Positions 43,626-52,828 of a stretch of 61,729 bases of DNA are shown one piece after another. The stretch is taken from positions 8,625 through 70,353 of the forward strand of contig JAPPHA010000104.1 of the NCBI GenBank assembly GCA_028874915.1. Reading direction: 5' to 3'. Under the pieces are notes generated by a model that saw only the letters and a program-made list of their open reading frames with translations, ran no database searches and was not told where the DNA came from. Both the position numbers and the translations under genes were made by a program. This DNA comes from Paracoccaceae bacterium (lineage in GTDB: Bacteria > Pseudomonadota > Alphaproteobacteria > Rhodobacterales > Rhodobacteraceae). How positions within the stretch are numbered: the first letter of the stretch is position 1; every line of letters starts with the position of its first letter.

Positions 43626-46041
43626 TCAGTTGGTGCCTCAAATCCTGTTTCCAGAAGTCGGGATCGGTAGCCGCCGCCCGTTCGGCGTCGGCGGCCTCGG
43701 CGACCGAAGTGCTCCCCAGGAGTGTCAACGCCACAGGTCCGAGCAGAAAATCGACAACCCGCCGGCCCTCCGGCTTGACGACATAGGCGTGGCGCTTGGG
43801 TTTCATCGTGGCGATGATGGCGATCATCTCTTCGGTGACGCCCAGGCTGGCATATTGATCGCGGCTTGCGCGCGAGAAGGCGGCTGGATTGGGCAGGAAG
43901 ATCCTGGTCGGACAGTTCTCGAGGAGCACGGGCGTGATGGCACTGGCCGTGGCGTCGGCGACCGACTGGGTGGCCATCACGACGGAGGCGTTGGCCTTGC
44001 GCAGTTCCTTGAGCCAACTTCGGATGCGCCGGGCGAACAGCGGGTGATCGAGGAAGGCCCAGGCTTCGTCCAGGAGGATGAGTGTCGGCCGGCCGTCGAG
44101 TCCCGCTTCGACCATCCGGAACAGGTAGTCGAGCGCCAGGGCGGCAACGCCCGGCCCGGCCGAGAACAGGGCTTCGGTTTCGAAGACAGTCCAGTCGGAG
44201 ATCCGGATTCCGTCATCAACCGCATCGAAGATCCCGGCGTGATTGCCGCCGGCATAGGCGTCGAGGGCCGAACGCGCGGTCTCCGACTGCACCAGCGCCA
44301 GCACATCGGCGATCGAATGTCCTGGTCTCAACAGGCGGACAGTGTCGCGGATTTCGCGGCGGGTCGCCGGGCCGGGATCGGCGCCGGACTCGGCGACGAG
44401 GGCGGTGATCCAGTCCTCGACATGGGATCGGCCGCAGGAGAGGAGACCGCCAATGGGCGCCAGGGCCCGGCCGTCCTCGCCGACGGGAATGAAGGTGCCG
44501 CCGATGGCGGCGGTCAGGTAGCGAATGGACCGCTTCCGGTCGAAAATCTCCACCCGGGCGTTCGGGTACTTGGTAAAGCTCGCGGCGAGGAGGGCCAGGA
44601 GGGCCGACTTTCCGGCGCCGGTCGGACCAAAGAGCAGTGTGTGACCGACCCCTTCCGAGTGCAGGTTGAAGAAGTAGGGTTCGCCCGATGCCGCTCGCCC
44701 GACCAGAAGGGGCGGTGCGTTTCGTGGAAACTGCGGGCAGTTGACCGTGGTGTCGCCCTGCCAGAGGGTCGAGAGTGGCACCAGATCCGCAACGTTGAGG
44801 CTTGAGAGAATGGGACGGCGGGGGTTGTTCCGGGGATGGCCCGGCAGCCGCCCCAGATAAGCTTCAAGGGCGTTGCAGGTTTCGATCCGCGCCTCGAATC
44901 CGCTGTCCAGGAGGGCCTCTACGACCTTCTGCGCTGCCGCCAGAACCGGTTCCTTCGGGCCGCCGGTCGTACCGTAGAGAACGACAACGCCATTGAAGAT
45001 CCCGTAGGCGAGTTCACCGGAATTGACTTCGGCCAGGGCCGATTCGGTGTCGGACTCCATGGCACTCGCGAAACCGTCGACCGGTGCGGTCTCGATCGCC
45101 AGGGCCTGGGCGGCCAGAGACTGTTTGTCCTGGGACCAGAACCGTCGTCGACGGCCGATCTCGGCGCGGCCACGGTTGCGCCCGAGGCAGACAAACCGCG
45201 ACGACCACTGGTATTCGAACCCGAACCGCTGCAGACCGTCGAGCGCTCCCGGCTCGGTGAAGGGCGGATAGCCGTCGATGGCAATCACCGCCGTCCAGCG
45301 ATCGTTGATTTGGATGATGTCGTCGATACGATCCTGGCGAAAGGCGGGCGCAATCAGAACGTCAAGATAGAACCAGTCCAGACCGGACGGACGGCGAGGC
45401 GCCATGAAGGTGCCACTCACGCTGGTGGCCAGGTGGCCAACAAGCTCGTCGACGAGCCCGGACCCGCCGCTGGCGAGCCGTTGTGGGCTATTCCGCAGTC
45501 GCCGCAACCCGTAGACTCCGGAGAACCGGGTCTCGACAGTGGCACATTCGGCCTCGAAGGCCTGGATCCGGTCTGCGATCGGCGAAGTTCCGTTGGGCCC
45601 CGGCCGAACCGCCACCCTGGCCGTCCTCCCCGGACTTGGCGTGCCGGACGAACCAGTCACGCTCGCCGGATTCGACGACTGGAACGAAAGGTGGATGACA
45701 TTGTCGAAGAGAGCGCCGCCGGTTTCCAGGAGACTCCGGCGTTCCATCTGCAGGACTTTCAGGGCTTCGGCCGGGTATTCTTCTTCATGGCCGAGATAGC
45801 CCCGGACCGGACGTCGCCGGAAGTCCACCCAGAACGCGCAGCCGTCGCCGAATCCGGTGAGGGCCCGGCCGAGTCGCCGGGCGTTGAGGGCCTGTTCCTC
45901 TCGGGCCAGGCTTTCGGTGTCGCGCCCCCGGACCTCCCAGGCGGCAATCATGGAACCGTCCTTGCAGACGACAACGCCGGGTGCGACGGCGGCGCCCCAG
46001 TTGAGGAGGTCCGAAAAGGTTCGGCGTGGTCGCAGGCGCAT
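43609..46041 (-). CDS. trbE: Conjugal transfer ATPase TrbE (VirB4 family)
   Basis: 810 aa. N-terminal CagE/TrbE/VirB4 domain (MRLRPRRTFSDLLNWGAAVAPGVVVCKDGSMIAAWEVRG). The C-terminal ATPase has Walker A GPTGAGKSALLALLAAS (about residue 467), Walker B LILLDEAWAFLDHP (about 650) and the VMATQSVADA motif. It energises pilus assembly and transfer at the inner membrane. The start lies 3 nt after the stop of a secretin-like gene fragment, implying the two were once one operon. Upstream trbB, trbC and trbD are not present. Confidence 0.92.
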   Translation of the reverse strand: MRLRPRRTFSDLLNWGAAVAPGVVVCKDGSMIAAWEVRGRDTESLAREEQALNARRLGRALTGFGDGCAFWVDFRRRPVRGYLGHEEEYPAEALKVLQMERRSLLETGGALFDNVIHLSFQSSNPASVTGSSGTPSPGRTARVAVRPGPNGTSPIADRIQAFEAECATVETRFSGVYGLRRLRNSPQRLASGGSGLVDELVGHLATSVSGTFMAPRRPSGLDWFYLDVLIAPAFRQDRIDDIIQINDRWTAVIAIDGYPPFTEPGALDGLQRFGFEYQWSSRFVCLGRNRGRAEIGRRRRFWSQDKQSLAAQALAIETAPVDGFASAMESDTESALAEVNSGELAYGIFNGVVVLYGTTGGPKEPVLAAAQKVVEALLDSGFEARIETCNALEAYLGRLPGHPRNNPRRPILSSLNVADLVPLSTLWQGDTTVNCPQFPRNAPPLLVGRAASGEPYFFNLHSEGVGHTLLFGPTGAGKSALLALLAASFTKYPNARVEIFDRKRSIRYLTAAIGGTFIPVGEDGRALAPIGGLLSCGRSHVEDWITALVAESGADPGPATRREIRDTVRLLRPGHSIADVLALVQSETARSALDAYAGGNHAGIFDAVDDGIRISDWTVFETEALFSAGPGVAALALDYLFRMVEAGLDGRPTLILLDEAWAFLDHPLFARRIRSWLKELRKANASVVMATQSVADATASAITPVLLENCPTRIFLPNPAAFSRASRDQYASLGVTEEMIAIIATMKPKRHAYVVKPEGRRVVDFLLGPVALTLLGSTSVAEAADAERAAATDPDFWKQDLRHQLNAITA

Positions 46042-46044
46042 GGC

Positions 46045-46242
46045 TCAGCCGCCGATGATTGTCGGACGGATCAGTACGACCATCGCGGTCCGAACCCGCT
46101 CAGCGGTGCGGGAACCGCCAAATCCCAGCCAACCGGCAACGCCGGCACCGGATCCCTTCGTGCGGACCGTCTCCTGTTCATACCCCCCGATGATCAGGGT
46201 TTCGCCTGGCGCGAGAACGACGGTGTACCCGTCAAAACCACC
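46045..46242 (-). pseudogene. 3' end of a secretin-like gene, truncated at about 46243
   Basis: About 65 codons: GFDGYTVVLAPGETLIIGGYEQ, then GAGVAGWLGFGGSRTAERVRTAMVVLIRPTIIGG and TGA. The 'ApGeTLiigGyEQ ... vvLIrPtii' pattern is the C-terminus of PilN/type II secretion-type secretins, outer-membrane channel proteins. It might supply an outer-membrane pore in a system lacking TrbG. Homology ends abruptly at about 46243, where AT-rich DNA of different character begins, marking a deletion or recombination joint. Confidence 0.6.
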
Positions 46243-46555
46243 TTTTATGCTCTACAAATACACTACAAATCGGGAATTCTCTCTCGCTTCTACACGTCTT
46301 TACAACAGGTTATGGGATGTAGCAAGTCGGGATGGTGATTTGAACTCGAACGCAAACACCCCGTCAATTCCGCAGCCAGTAACATCCGGGTGCGTTCAAA
46401 CGCCGGTCGAGAAACTCCGACAACAGTCAAAGTACCATATGAAAACCATATGATTATATCATGTCCCGTAAGGCTCTCTTCACTGCATTGATGCCGCCGT
46501 CCGGACCTGTATGATCTCCGGCATTCTTCCGATTCCCGAATCCGGATTCCCCAGA
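46243..46555. other. AT-rich non-coding junction, candidate oriT / promoter region with paired direct repeats
   Basis: About 310 bases between the minus-strand Trb genes and the plus-strand relaxosome-like genes. It contains CTACAAAT twice (46252-46259 and 46263-46270) and ACCATATG twice (46434-46441 and 46445-46452), both pairs spaced exactly 11 bp. An AT-rich run follows to 46462. Position, composition and helical-turn spacing suit an origin of transfer or regulator-binding sites; no nic site can be defined from sequence alone. Confidence 0.35.
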
Positions 46556-46894
46556 ATGGCCCGACAGCCCCGAGAGACGCGCCGGCGGCGCTGCATCATG
46601 ACCTCCGACAGCGAGTGGCAGATGATCACCAGCCTCGCCGGCCGTGCGGGGATGTCGAACTCCCGGTTCCTCGTCGAGCGCGCGCTCGAATCCCGGGACA
46701 CGGAACCGTCCTCCGGGTTCCCGCCGGAGGTCCGTCGGCGCCTGGCGCTGGCTCTCCTGGTCCTTGCCCGTGTCGAGGAGAAGCGGCTCGCCGACGCGGG
46801 GGCGGCGGCTGTCTGGGATAGCCTGACCGCCGAGGAGAACGCCCGGCTCGATGCGGAAGTCCTCCTGGACGGAGGGAGCGCCGGAGATGGGTGA
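46556..46894 (+). CDS. Small relaxosome/mobilisation-like protein 1 (ribbon-helix-helix type)
   Basis: 112 aa from ATG 46556 (MARQPRETRRRRCIM); an ATG at 46511 would add 15 residues. The core RRCIMTSDSEWQMITSLAGRAGMSNSRFLVERALES matches the MobC/plasmid-mobilisation ribbon-helix-helix pattern, followed by a helical region. The same core pattern occurs in the next two genes. Such proteins bind oriT and help the relaxase; the convergent MobF relaxase supports that. Overlaps the next gene by 8 nt. Confidence 0.68.
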   Translation: MARQPRETRRRRCIMTSDSEWQMITSLAGRAGMSNSRFLVERALESRDTEPSSGFPPEVRRRLALALLVLARVEEKRLADAGAAAVWDSLTAEENARLDAEVLLDGGSAGDG

Positions 46895-47450
46895 GCCCGA
46901 AGTGAGCGAGTTCCGTCGCCGGCAGCGCTGCGTGACCTGCACGCCGTCGGAGTGGCGGGCGATCCGTGCGAAGGCCCGGGCGGCGGGGATGGACATCTCG
47001 GCCTGGATCCTGTCGCGAGTGCTGGACGGCGAGGCCTCGGACGGACCGCCGCATCCGGAGGCCGGCTACCCCCTGGCGCTTACGGGCGCCGAGCAGCGGC
47101 GGCAGCTGGAACTCCTGGAGATTCTGGTTGCAGACAGCCGCCGCTTCCTGGACGAACCCTTCATGCCCGACACCGGCGCGACGCTCCGCGAGGCCGTGGC
47201 GCTCCTCGTTCTGTCCTGCGGCATCGATGGACCCGCAAACCGAACCGGTCCTGTCAACCGGCCCGCCAATGAGATCAGGGCCGGATCCGGTCCGGAGACC
47301 CCGACGGCGGTAGAATCCGAAACCGTACCCGGGCGGGAGATGCGCACGGCGGAAGACCCGGACTTGGCCCTTCCCACTGAAGGTATTCCTCTCCAGGGGG
47401 ATTTCCTCGACGACCTCGTCGCCGGGCCGAACCGGAACGACGGTCTATGA
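46887..47450 (+). CDS. Small relaxosome/mobilisation-like protein 2, paralogue
   Basis: 187 aa from ATG 46887. The core RRRQRCVTCTPSEWRAIRAKARAAGMDISAWILSRVLDG is followed by a helical part (LALTGAEQRRQLELLEILVADSRRFLDEP) and an acidic, probably disordered tail. It shares the 'RC.T.sEW..I...A..AGM..S..i..R.L' pattern with its neighbours. Its stop overlaps the next ATG (ATGA). It is longer than its two paralogues because of the tail. Confidence 0.65.
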   Translation: MGEPEVSEFRRRQRCVTCTPSEWRAIRAKARAAGMDISAWILSRVLDGEASDGPPHPEAGYPLALTGAEQRRQLELLEILVADSRRFLDEPFMPDTGATLREAVALLVLSCGIDGPANRTGPVNRPANEIRAGSGPETPTAVESETVPGREMRTAEDPDLALPTEGIPLQGDFLDDLVAGPNRNDGL

Positions 47451-47896
47451 AACGGCGGCGGAAGGAGCGGGTCGTCCGCAACTCCATGTCCTGCACCGAT
47501 GACGAGTGGGCGCGGATCCGGGCCGCGGCGACGGCCGCAGGCGAAGGCATCGGCCGCCACATCGTCCGCCGGTCGCTTGGCGACGATCCCTCGCCGAACG
47601 CCGCACCGCGGGCGTCGCAGACGCTCACCCCGGAGGAGCAGCGCGCCATGCATGACACGATCCTCCGTCTCGCGGGCGCGGATCCGGATCCGACAGCACC
47701 CGACTTGTCCTGGATGACGGTCCTGCCGGAATGTGTCCGGCTTCTCTGCGAGGACCGCATTCTCGCCGCGATTCGCGACGACCGGTATGACGAGCTGACG
47801 GCCCGCTTCCGGTCCGCGTTCGGCGAGGACACGGGACCGGTGATGATGACGGCGATCCTCGACCGCCGGCCCCGGGACCGGAACCGGAGCGACTGA
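47447..47896 (+). CDS. Small relaxosome/mobilisation-like protein 3, paralogue
   Basis: 149 aa. It begins MKRRRKERVVRNSMSCTDDEWARIRAAATAAGEGIGRHIVRRSLGD, the third copy of the ribbon-helix-helix-like core. A helical C-terminal region follows (LTPEEQRAMHDTILRLAG, LLCEDRILAAIRDDRYDELTARFRSAFGED). It ends 11 nt before the convergent end of the relaxase gene. The three copies differ enough to suggest separate DNA targets or a heteromeric complex. Confidence 0.65.
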   Translation: MKRRRKERVVRNSMSCTDDEWARIRAAATAAGEGIGRHIVRRSLGDDPSPNAAPRASQTLTPEEQRAMHDTILRLAGADPDPTAPDLSWMTVLPECVRLLCEDRILAAIRDDRYDELTARFRSAFGEDTGPVMMTAILDRRPRDRNRSD

Positions 47897-47907
47897 GAGC
47901 CTGTCTG

Positions 47908-50900
47908 TCAGAACCCGATCTCCATCGAGAACCCTCGCTCGTGGCCGATCTCCCGCGTCCGCGCCTCCAGGGTCTTCAGAAGCGTCGTCCGCTCCGTCTC
48001 GTCATTCCAGACCATGCGGTGGAACCGCCCCGCCTTGCGGAGCCGGTCGGGTTCGATCTCCATCCGGTGCCCTGCGGGGAGGGCTTTCCGTCCCGTTGAG
48101 GCGGTGACGGTGAGACGGATGCGGTCACGTTTCGGCGTGTCCCCGGGCTTGACGTCCTCGACCGTCGCCGTGACGGCCCGCACCGCGTCAGGACCGCCGT
48201 CGGGAACGAACTCGATCCAGCGAATTCGGTCCCCGGGAACCACCCGGGCTTCTCCCGGTTCGTCTGGAGCCCCGGGCCACAGCTTCTCCTCGAACGCGCA
48301 GGGGATCGTGAACACTCCCGCGGGTTCGGCCCGCAGTCCCTCCCGTTCGCTTTCGTTCGGCCATGGCCGGCGATGGACATCGCCCTGAAACAGCCTGGCC
48401 GCCCCGACCACCGTGCTCATGCCGCCCGTTCCGGGCCCGAACACGTGGAACTCGTCGCCGCGGTCGTCCGACCCGTGATGGATGCTGATGATCTGCCCGT
48501 TCCGGGCCACGGCCCGGTCCCCGTCCCCGGTAACCTTGCGTTCCAGCCAGCGGATATGGTCGCCGAGGACGAGGTCGCCGGCCGAGGGGAGGGTATGTTC
48601 GGTATCGGCGCCCCGCTCCGGGAATTCGTGAACGGGATGGCGTTCGGCCATCTCCAGCACCGCGTCGTCGCGCCGGAACAGCGCGCCGAGCCAGTCGAGC
48701 CAGCCCCGGAGACCTCCGAGGCTCCAGCGGACCGCCTTGAGATGGGGTTCCCGGGCTGAACCTTCCTGCGCCATCCGGCTTCCGTCGGCATGCAGATTTT
48801 CCGCCTCCCACCGCCATTCGGGATAGCCGCTCCGCTGCTGCGGCAGGCGGGGCGTGCCGGGCCGGTCGTCGCGGAAAAGCGCCGCGCGTCGTTCCTGGCT
48901 CCGGTCCGCCCTCATGAGGAAGTCCCGGACCTCCCGCTGCCGGCGCTCTTCTGTCCGATGGCCGTCGAGGATCGCGCCGAGCGCCTTCCTGTTGACGTCG
49001 GTCAGGTGGATGTCGGTGGCGAGCCCCTCGATCCGGCGGATCAGCTCCTCGTAGCCTGTCGAATGGAAGGGGATCGTTCCCTCCGCTCCGGCCCGGGCCT
49101 CAAGCACCTGCCAGTCCGCCTTCGCTCGTTCCGCGTCGTTGAAGGTCACGGCGGAACGGAGGGCGCCGAGGCCGGAGATGACATGAGCCCGGCCCTTGTC
49201 CCGGTCGAGATGGGGGGCCATCCCGGGCGAGTCCAGCATGGTCTGCCCGTCAGCGATCAGCGAACGGGCCCGCCTGAGGATACGGTCGTTCGCCCGGACC
49301 GGCCGGTCAAGCCCGTAGACGGCCTTGGTCGCGGCGAGGGCCCGCTCCCAATAGTGCGTCACGGCGTCGCGGCGGACGATCTCGAGATCGATCTCCTCGC
49401 GGTAGTCTTCGAGGCCCGTCCGCTCGGCCTCCGGAAGCCCCGGCAGTTTCCGTTCCCGGTCCAGCTGCTCGGCGAGGGCCGGGAACCCGGGACTGTCGAG
49501 AATGCTGTCGCCCGCCCCCCGCGCCGCCTCCCGGAGCGCCTCGAAAGCCCGGGCCGTCGTTTGCACCGGCGCCTTCTCCGGCAGGGCGATTTCCGGAACC
49601 GCTTCGAGCTCCCGGTCCACCGTCCTCTCGCCGATGGCTTCCAATGCCGTCATCCTGAGGCCGGTCCTTTCCTCCAGCGTCTCAGCGAGCTGCTCCCGGT
49701 TGTCGGTCAGGACCACCACCTCGTCCCGGGCTCGGCTGATCTCCACGTAGAATGTGGCCTGGTCGGTGAGCGCCCCGTGGCCCGATTCAAGAACCGCGAT
49801 CACCCGGTCGGCGGTCAGCCCCTGGGCCGCATGGACGGTCGAGCTGTAGGCGTGATCGATGTGGCGGAGCTGGGGATCGTCCCGGGAGAGCCTCAGCGAG
49901 CGACCGTCTTCCGTCCGGAGCCGCACGGTCTTCGGCCCGACCGCGATCACCCGGGCGGTCTGGCCGTTCACCAGGGACCGGCGGTTGTCGTTCCGGGTCC
50001 AGCGAATGTCGTCCCCGGCCCGGATCCGGATCGTCGCCCTCTCGTGGAGTTCGATCTGGTAGCGGAGCCGCTTGCCGCCGGGCCTGACCGTCAGCGTCCT
50101 TCCGTCTTCGTGGACGAGTTCCGCGCGCTCGCCCTTGATGGCGTTCACCGTGAAGACTTCGCCTGCCCTGGCCTTGCCGCCCCAGAGGTCGTGGTGGAAC
50201 ACCACCGCGTCGCCTTCGCTCCAGTTGCGGATGTCGCCCGTCTGCGACCGGGTCATGCCGCGTCGGATCAGCCGCAGGATTTCGATCTCCTGGCCCCGGA
50301 GGACGCCCTCGGCCGCGAGCCCCTTGCGGACGGTCTCGTTGATTTCCGCCCGGATTTCGTGGGTCGGGGCGAGGATCACCGTGGCCTCCCGGGCGGACGC
50401 GTCCAGGTCCAGCCACAGCCGGCCCGCCGTCCGGCCGAGATCCCCGGTCTCGATTTCGTGGATGTCGCTCCCGAGGCTGCCGACGGCCTCGCCCGGCCTC
50501 TCGGCGATGACGTGGGCCACCGCCTCCCGGAGATGCGGGGACCGCTGGCGGAGGATGGCGTCCATGACCGCCGTCGGCATGCCCGCCTCCTGTAGCTGCC
50601 GGAAGGGCTGTCCCGCCTCGACGGCCCGGAGCTGGCGCGTGTCGCCGACCAGGACCAGTTTTCCGACGTCGAGGGCTCCGGCGATCCGCATTAGCGATCG
50701 CATCTGTATGGTCCCGACCATCGAGGCCTCGTCGAGAACGAGGATTGATCCGGCCAATTCCGCCCGCAGCCGGGCGACGCTTTCCGCGCTCGCCGTGCCC
50801 TCGGCAACGTCGCGGTAGCGCGAGAGAAACCCCTGAAGCGTCCGGGCGGCGAGCCCGGCTTCCCTCCGGAGCCCCTGGACGGCCACGGCACTCGGAGCGA

Positions 50901-52329
50901 GCCCGATGACTCGCCGGGTGCTTGCCAGCGGGTCGCCGGCGAGGTTCCCGACCGTCCTCAGCATCGCCGTCTTGCCGGTGCCTGCGTAGCCCTGAACGCC
51001 GGCGATCCCGCTGCCACCGAGGAGGATCGCCCGCACCGCCCGCTTCTGGCCGTCCGTCAGCTGGCTCGCCGCGAGGGCGGAGTCCACACGGGCCGTCTCG
51101 GCGAGCGCCCGGCCGGTCCCCCTTGAAAACTTCATCATCGCGATGATGTCGCGTTCCGCCCGGAGCGCCCGGCTCGTCACGAGGCAAGGACCCAAGCCCC
51201 GCCGGATGGCGTCCACGAGATGGCCGTCCCGCGTCAGCTGGTCCCGGGCCGCCACGTAGTCCGCGTGCGAATACATGCCCGGAGAATGGGCAAGCGACAG
51301 CATGCAGAGGTCGGCCTCGCGAAAGACCGACGACCGCTCGGCGAGATGCTCCACCGACCGGGAGACGATCTCCAGCATGGAGGGCAGCCGTTCCGCTTCC
51401 TCCGCTATCCGGCGCCGGCCGGCGGCCGGGCGGGGCGGGTTGCGGTCGAGGCCCATCTCCGGCGCCCGATCGCGCCATGTGGCCTCGAGTTCGCGGGGGT
51501 GGGGTTCGTCCTTACGCCGACGGGTGGCGAGCGCCGCCTTCTGCCGGTTGGCTGCCGTGTTGGCGAGACCGCGGCTCCGGACCCACTCCAGGATCTCCTT
51601 CCGCCGGGACGAATTCTCCTCGAGGAGCGCGCGATCGGTGCCGGCGATCTCGAAGCCCGGAACCTGGCCCACCATCGATGGCCGGAGCGCGTAGCCTAGC
51701 CTCCGGAGCCGGGACGCGAGTTCGTTCCGGTAGAAGGCGCCGATCAGCTTGGCAGCCGGTCCGAGCGGCCCCATGTCGAGGCTTGCCCAGGTTCGGTCCG
51801 CCTGCCGGGTCATGTTGGCGATCACCGCATGGGTGTGGAGATGCGGCTCCAGGTTGCGGTTGGCCTTGTGGCGGAAGGTGGCGGCCACCATGGAGGGCGC
51901 CTTCACCCGGACATGGCGTTTCATGGCCCGGTCCCAATGCCGGGTCACCAGCATGTGCTCCTCGATGAAGTCGAGCGTCGCCCGCACGGCCCGGTCATGG
52001 GCCCGGACGATGCGCCCATCGCCCGACACCAGTGCGGCCAGCGACACCGACTTTGGCGCCTGCATGGTGATGTCGATCCCCGGCCGGTGCTCGCGCTCCC
52101 CGTCCCGGATGCGGCCGAGGACCGTGTCCGTTCCCGGAACGGAACCGTCGAGGATCGCCTCGAAGCGGGATGGGTCGACATGGCGCTCGAGCCGGAGGTC
52201 GGCAGCGCCCCGGCCATGCCACCGGCTTGCCTTCCGGTGCTCCGGGTCGTCCTTCGCGTAGTAGCCGTCCTGCTCGAAATATCGGGTCGTGACGGTCGCG
52301 GAAGTCAGTGGCGTGACGGTGGCGACCAT
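47908..52329 (-). CDS. MobF-family conjugative relaxase with C-terminal helicase (TrwC/TraA-like)
   Basis: 1473 aa. The N-terminal TrwC relaxase domain has the Tyr cluster TTRYFEQDGYYAKDD (candidate catalytic tyrosines), WHGRGAADLRL, TMQAPKSVSLAALVSGDGR, and the metal-binding three-His motif HLHTHAVIANMTR (about residue 162). The helicase part has Walker A GVQGYAGTGKT (about 453), Walker B LVLDEASMVG and C-terminal superfamily-1 motifs such as YSSTVHAAQGLTADRV and YVEISRARDEVVVLTD. A long C-terminal region follows. The enzyme nicks oriT and unwinds the strand for transfer. Long antisense frames over this gene (for example 48790-50595) are composition shadows. No coupling protein gene (TraG/VirD4) is visible. 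Confidence 0.92.
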   Translation of the reverse strand: MVATVTPLTSATVTTRYFEQDGYYAKDDPEHRKASRWHGRGAADLRLERHVDPSRFEAILDGSVPGTDTVLGRIRDGEREHRPGIDITMQAPKSVSLAALVSGDGRIVRAHDRAVRATLDFIEEHMLVTRHWDRAMKRHVRVKAPSMVAATFRHKANRNLEPHLHTHAVIANMTRQADRTWASLDMGPLGPAAKLIGAFYRNELASRLRRLGYALRPSMVGQVPGFEIAGTDRALLEENSSRRKEILEWVRSRGLANTAANRQKAALATRRRKDEPHPRELEATWRDRAPEMGLDRNPPRPAAGRRRIAEEAERLPSMLEIVSRSVEHLAERSSVFREADLCMLSLAHSPGMYSHADYVAARDQLTRDGHLVDAIRRGLGPCLVTSRALRAERDIIAMMKFSRGTGRALAETARVDSALAASQLTDGQKRAVRAILLGGSGIAGVQGYAGTGKTAMLRTVGNLAGDPLASTRRVIGLAPSAVAVQGLRREAGLAARTLQGFLSRYRDVAEGTASAESVARLRAELAGSILVLDEASMVGTIQMRSLMRIAGALDVGKLVLVGDTRQLRAVEAGQPFRQLQEAGMPTAVMDAILRQRSPHLREAVAHVIAERPGEAVGSLGSDIHEIETGDLGRTAGRLWLDLDASAREATVILAPTHEIRAEINETVRKGLAAEGVLRGQEIEILRLIRRGMTRSQTGDIRNWSEGDAVVFHHDLWGGKARAGEVFTVNAIKGERAELVHEDGRTLTVRPGGKRLRYQIELHERATIRIRAGDDIRWTRNDNRRSLVNGQTARVIAVGPKTVRLRTEDGRSLRLSRDDPQLRHIDHAYSSTVHAAQGLTADRVIAVLESGHGALTDQATFYVEISRARDEVVVLTDNREQLAETLEERTGLRMTALEAIGERTVDRELEAVPEIALPEKAPVQTTARAFEALREAARGAGDSILDSPGFPALAEQLDRERKLPGLPEAERTGLEDYREEIDLEIVRRDAVTHYWERALAATKAVYGLDRPVRANDRILRRARSLIADGQTMLDSPGMAPHLDRDKGRAHVISGLGALRSAVTFNDAERAKADWQVLEARAGAEGTIPFHSTGYEELIRRIEGLATDIHLTDVNRKALGAILDGHRTEERRQREVRDFLMRADRSQERRAALFRDDRPGTPRLPQQRSGYPEWRWEAENLHADGSRMAQEGSAREPHLKAVRWSLGGLRGWLDWLGALFRRDDAVLEMAERHPVHEFPERGADTEHTLPSAGDLVLGDHIRWLERKVTGDGDRAVARNGQIISIHHGSDDRGDEFHVFGPGTGGMSTVVGAARLFQGDVHRRPWPNESEREGLRAEPAGVFTIPCAFEEKLWPGAPDEPGEARVVPGDRIRWIEFVPDGGPDAVRAVTATVEDVKPGDTPKRDRIRLTVTASTGRKALPAGHRMEIEPDRLRKAGRFHRMVWNDETERTTLLKTLEARTREIGHERGFSMEIGF

Positions 52330-52524
52330 GGGAGAATCCGTTCCGGCATCCGGCCAATCCTACAAGCTCGGCCGGGGCGGGACATCCGGAAAGTTCGGTG
52401 GGTCGGGAGGAGATCCTGCGGGGCCATCAGCACGCAGTCTGGCGGATGTTCCTGTGGACACGGCCGGCCGGAGTGCCGGACGGGGCCGAGTCCGTGAATG
52501 TCTTAGGAACGGAGGGAGTCGGGC

Positions 52525-52761
52525 ATGACGGAAGATCGGGAGCCGGTGACGGCACTGCAGGGCAAAACGGTTGAATCCGCCTCCGGATGCTTGACCCGAA
52601 TTAGACAGTGCGAACAGATTCTGCTGTCGATTCATGACGGTGTCGACAGCACCAGGCGCTGGTTCGGATTCTGGGGCCTGATGGTTGCGTTTCTACTTCT
52701 TCTGGGCGCCCTCGACGAGATTCTCATTTTGCTGGGTCTGTTGGGCCTTGAGTTCGGATAG
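52525..52761 (+). CDS. Small predicted membrane protein of unknown function
   Basis: 78 aa with the strong ribosome site GGAGGG 8 nt upstream of the ATG. The first 45 residues are soluble and charged (TEDREPVTALQGKTVESAS..., CEQILLSIHDGVDSTRRW). The rest is one long or two short hydrophobic helices (FWGLMVAFLLLLGALDEILILLGLLGLEF). No family was recognised. It lies between the relaxase promoter side and the CRISPR array, on the opposite strand to both. Entry-exclusion and small toxin proteins have this shape, but nothing proves either. Confidence 0.55.
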   Translation: MTEDREPVTALQGKTVESASGCLTRIRQCEQILLSIHDGVDSTRRWFGFWGLMVAFLLLLGALDEILILLGLLGLEFG

Positions 52762-52828
52762 GGTCAGTGCGAGTTGACCGCCCAACGCGACACAACTCGG
52801 CCGCGACAGGATACGACGAAAGCGACGC

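Noticed and set aside
46045-46242. TrbG/VirB9 C-terminus
   Set aside because: The ApGeTLiigGyEQ...vvLIrPtii pattern fits secretins, not the VirB9/TrbG beta-sandwich; it also lies before trbE rather than after trbF.
44836-46338. 500-codon plus-strand frame opposite trbE
   Set aside because: Shadow of the VirB4 gene; no motif.
48790-50595. 601-codon plus-strand frame opposite the relaxase
   Set aside because: Shadow of the MobF relaxase/helicase gene in GC-rich DNA.
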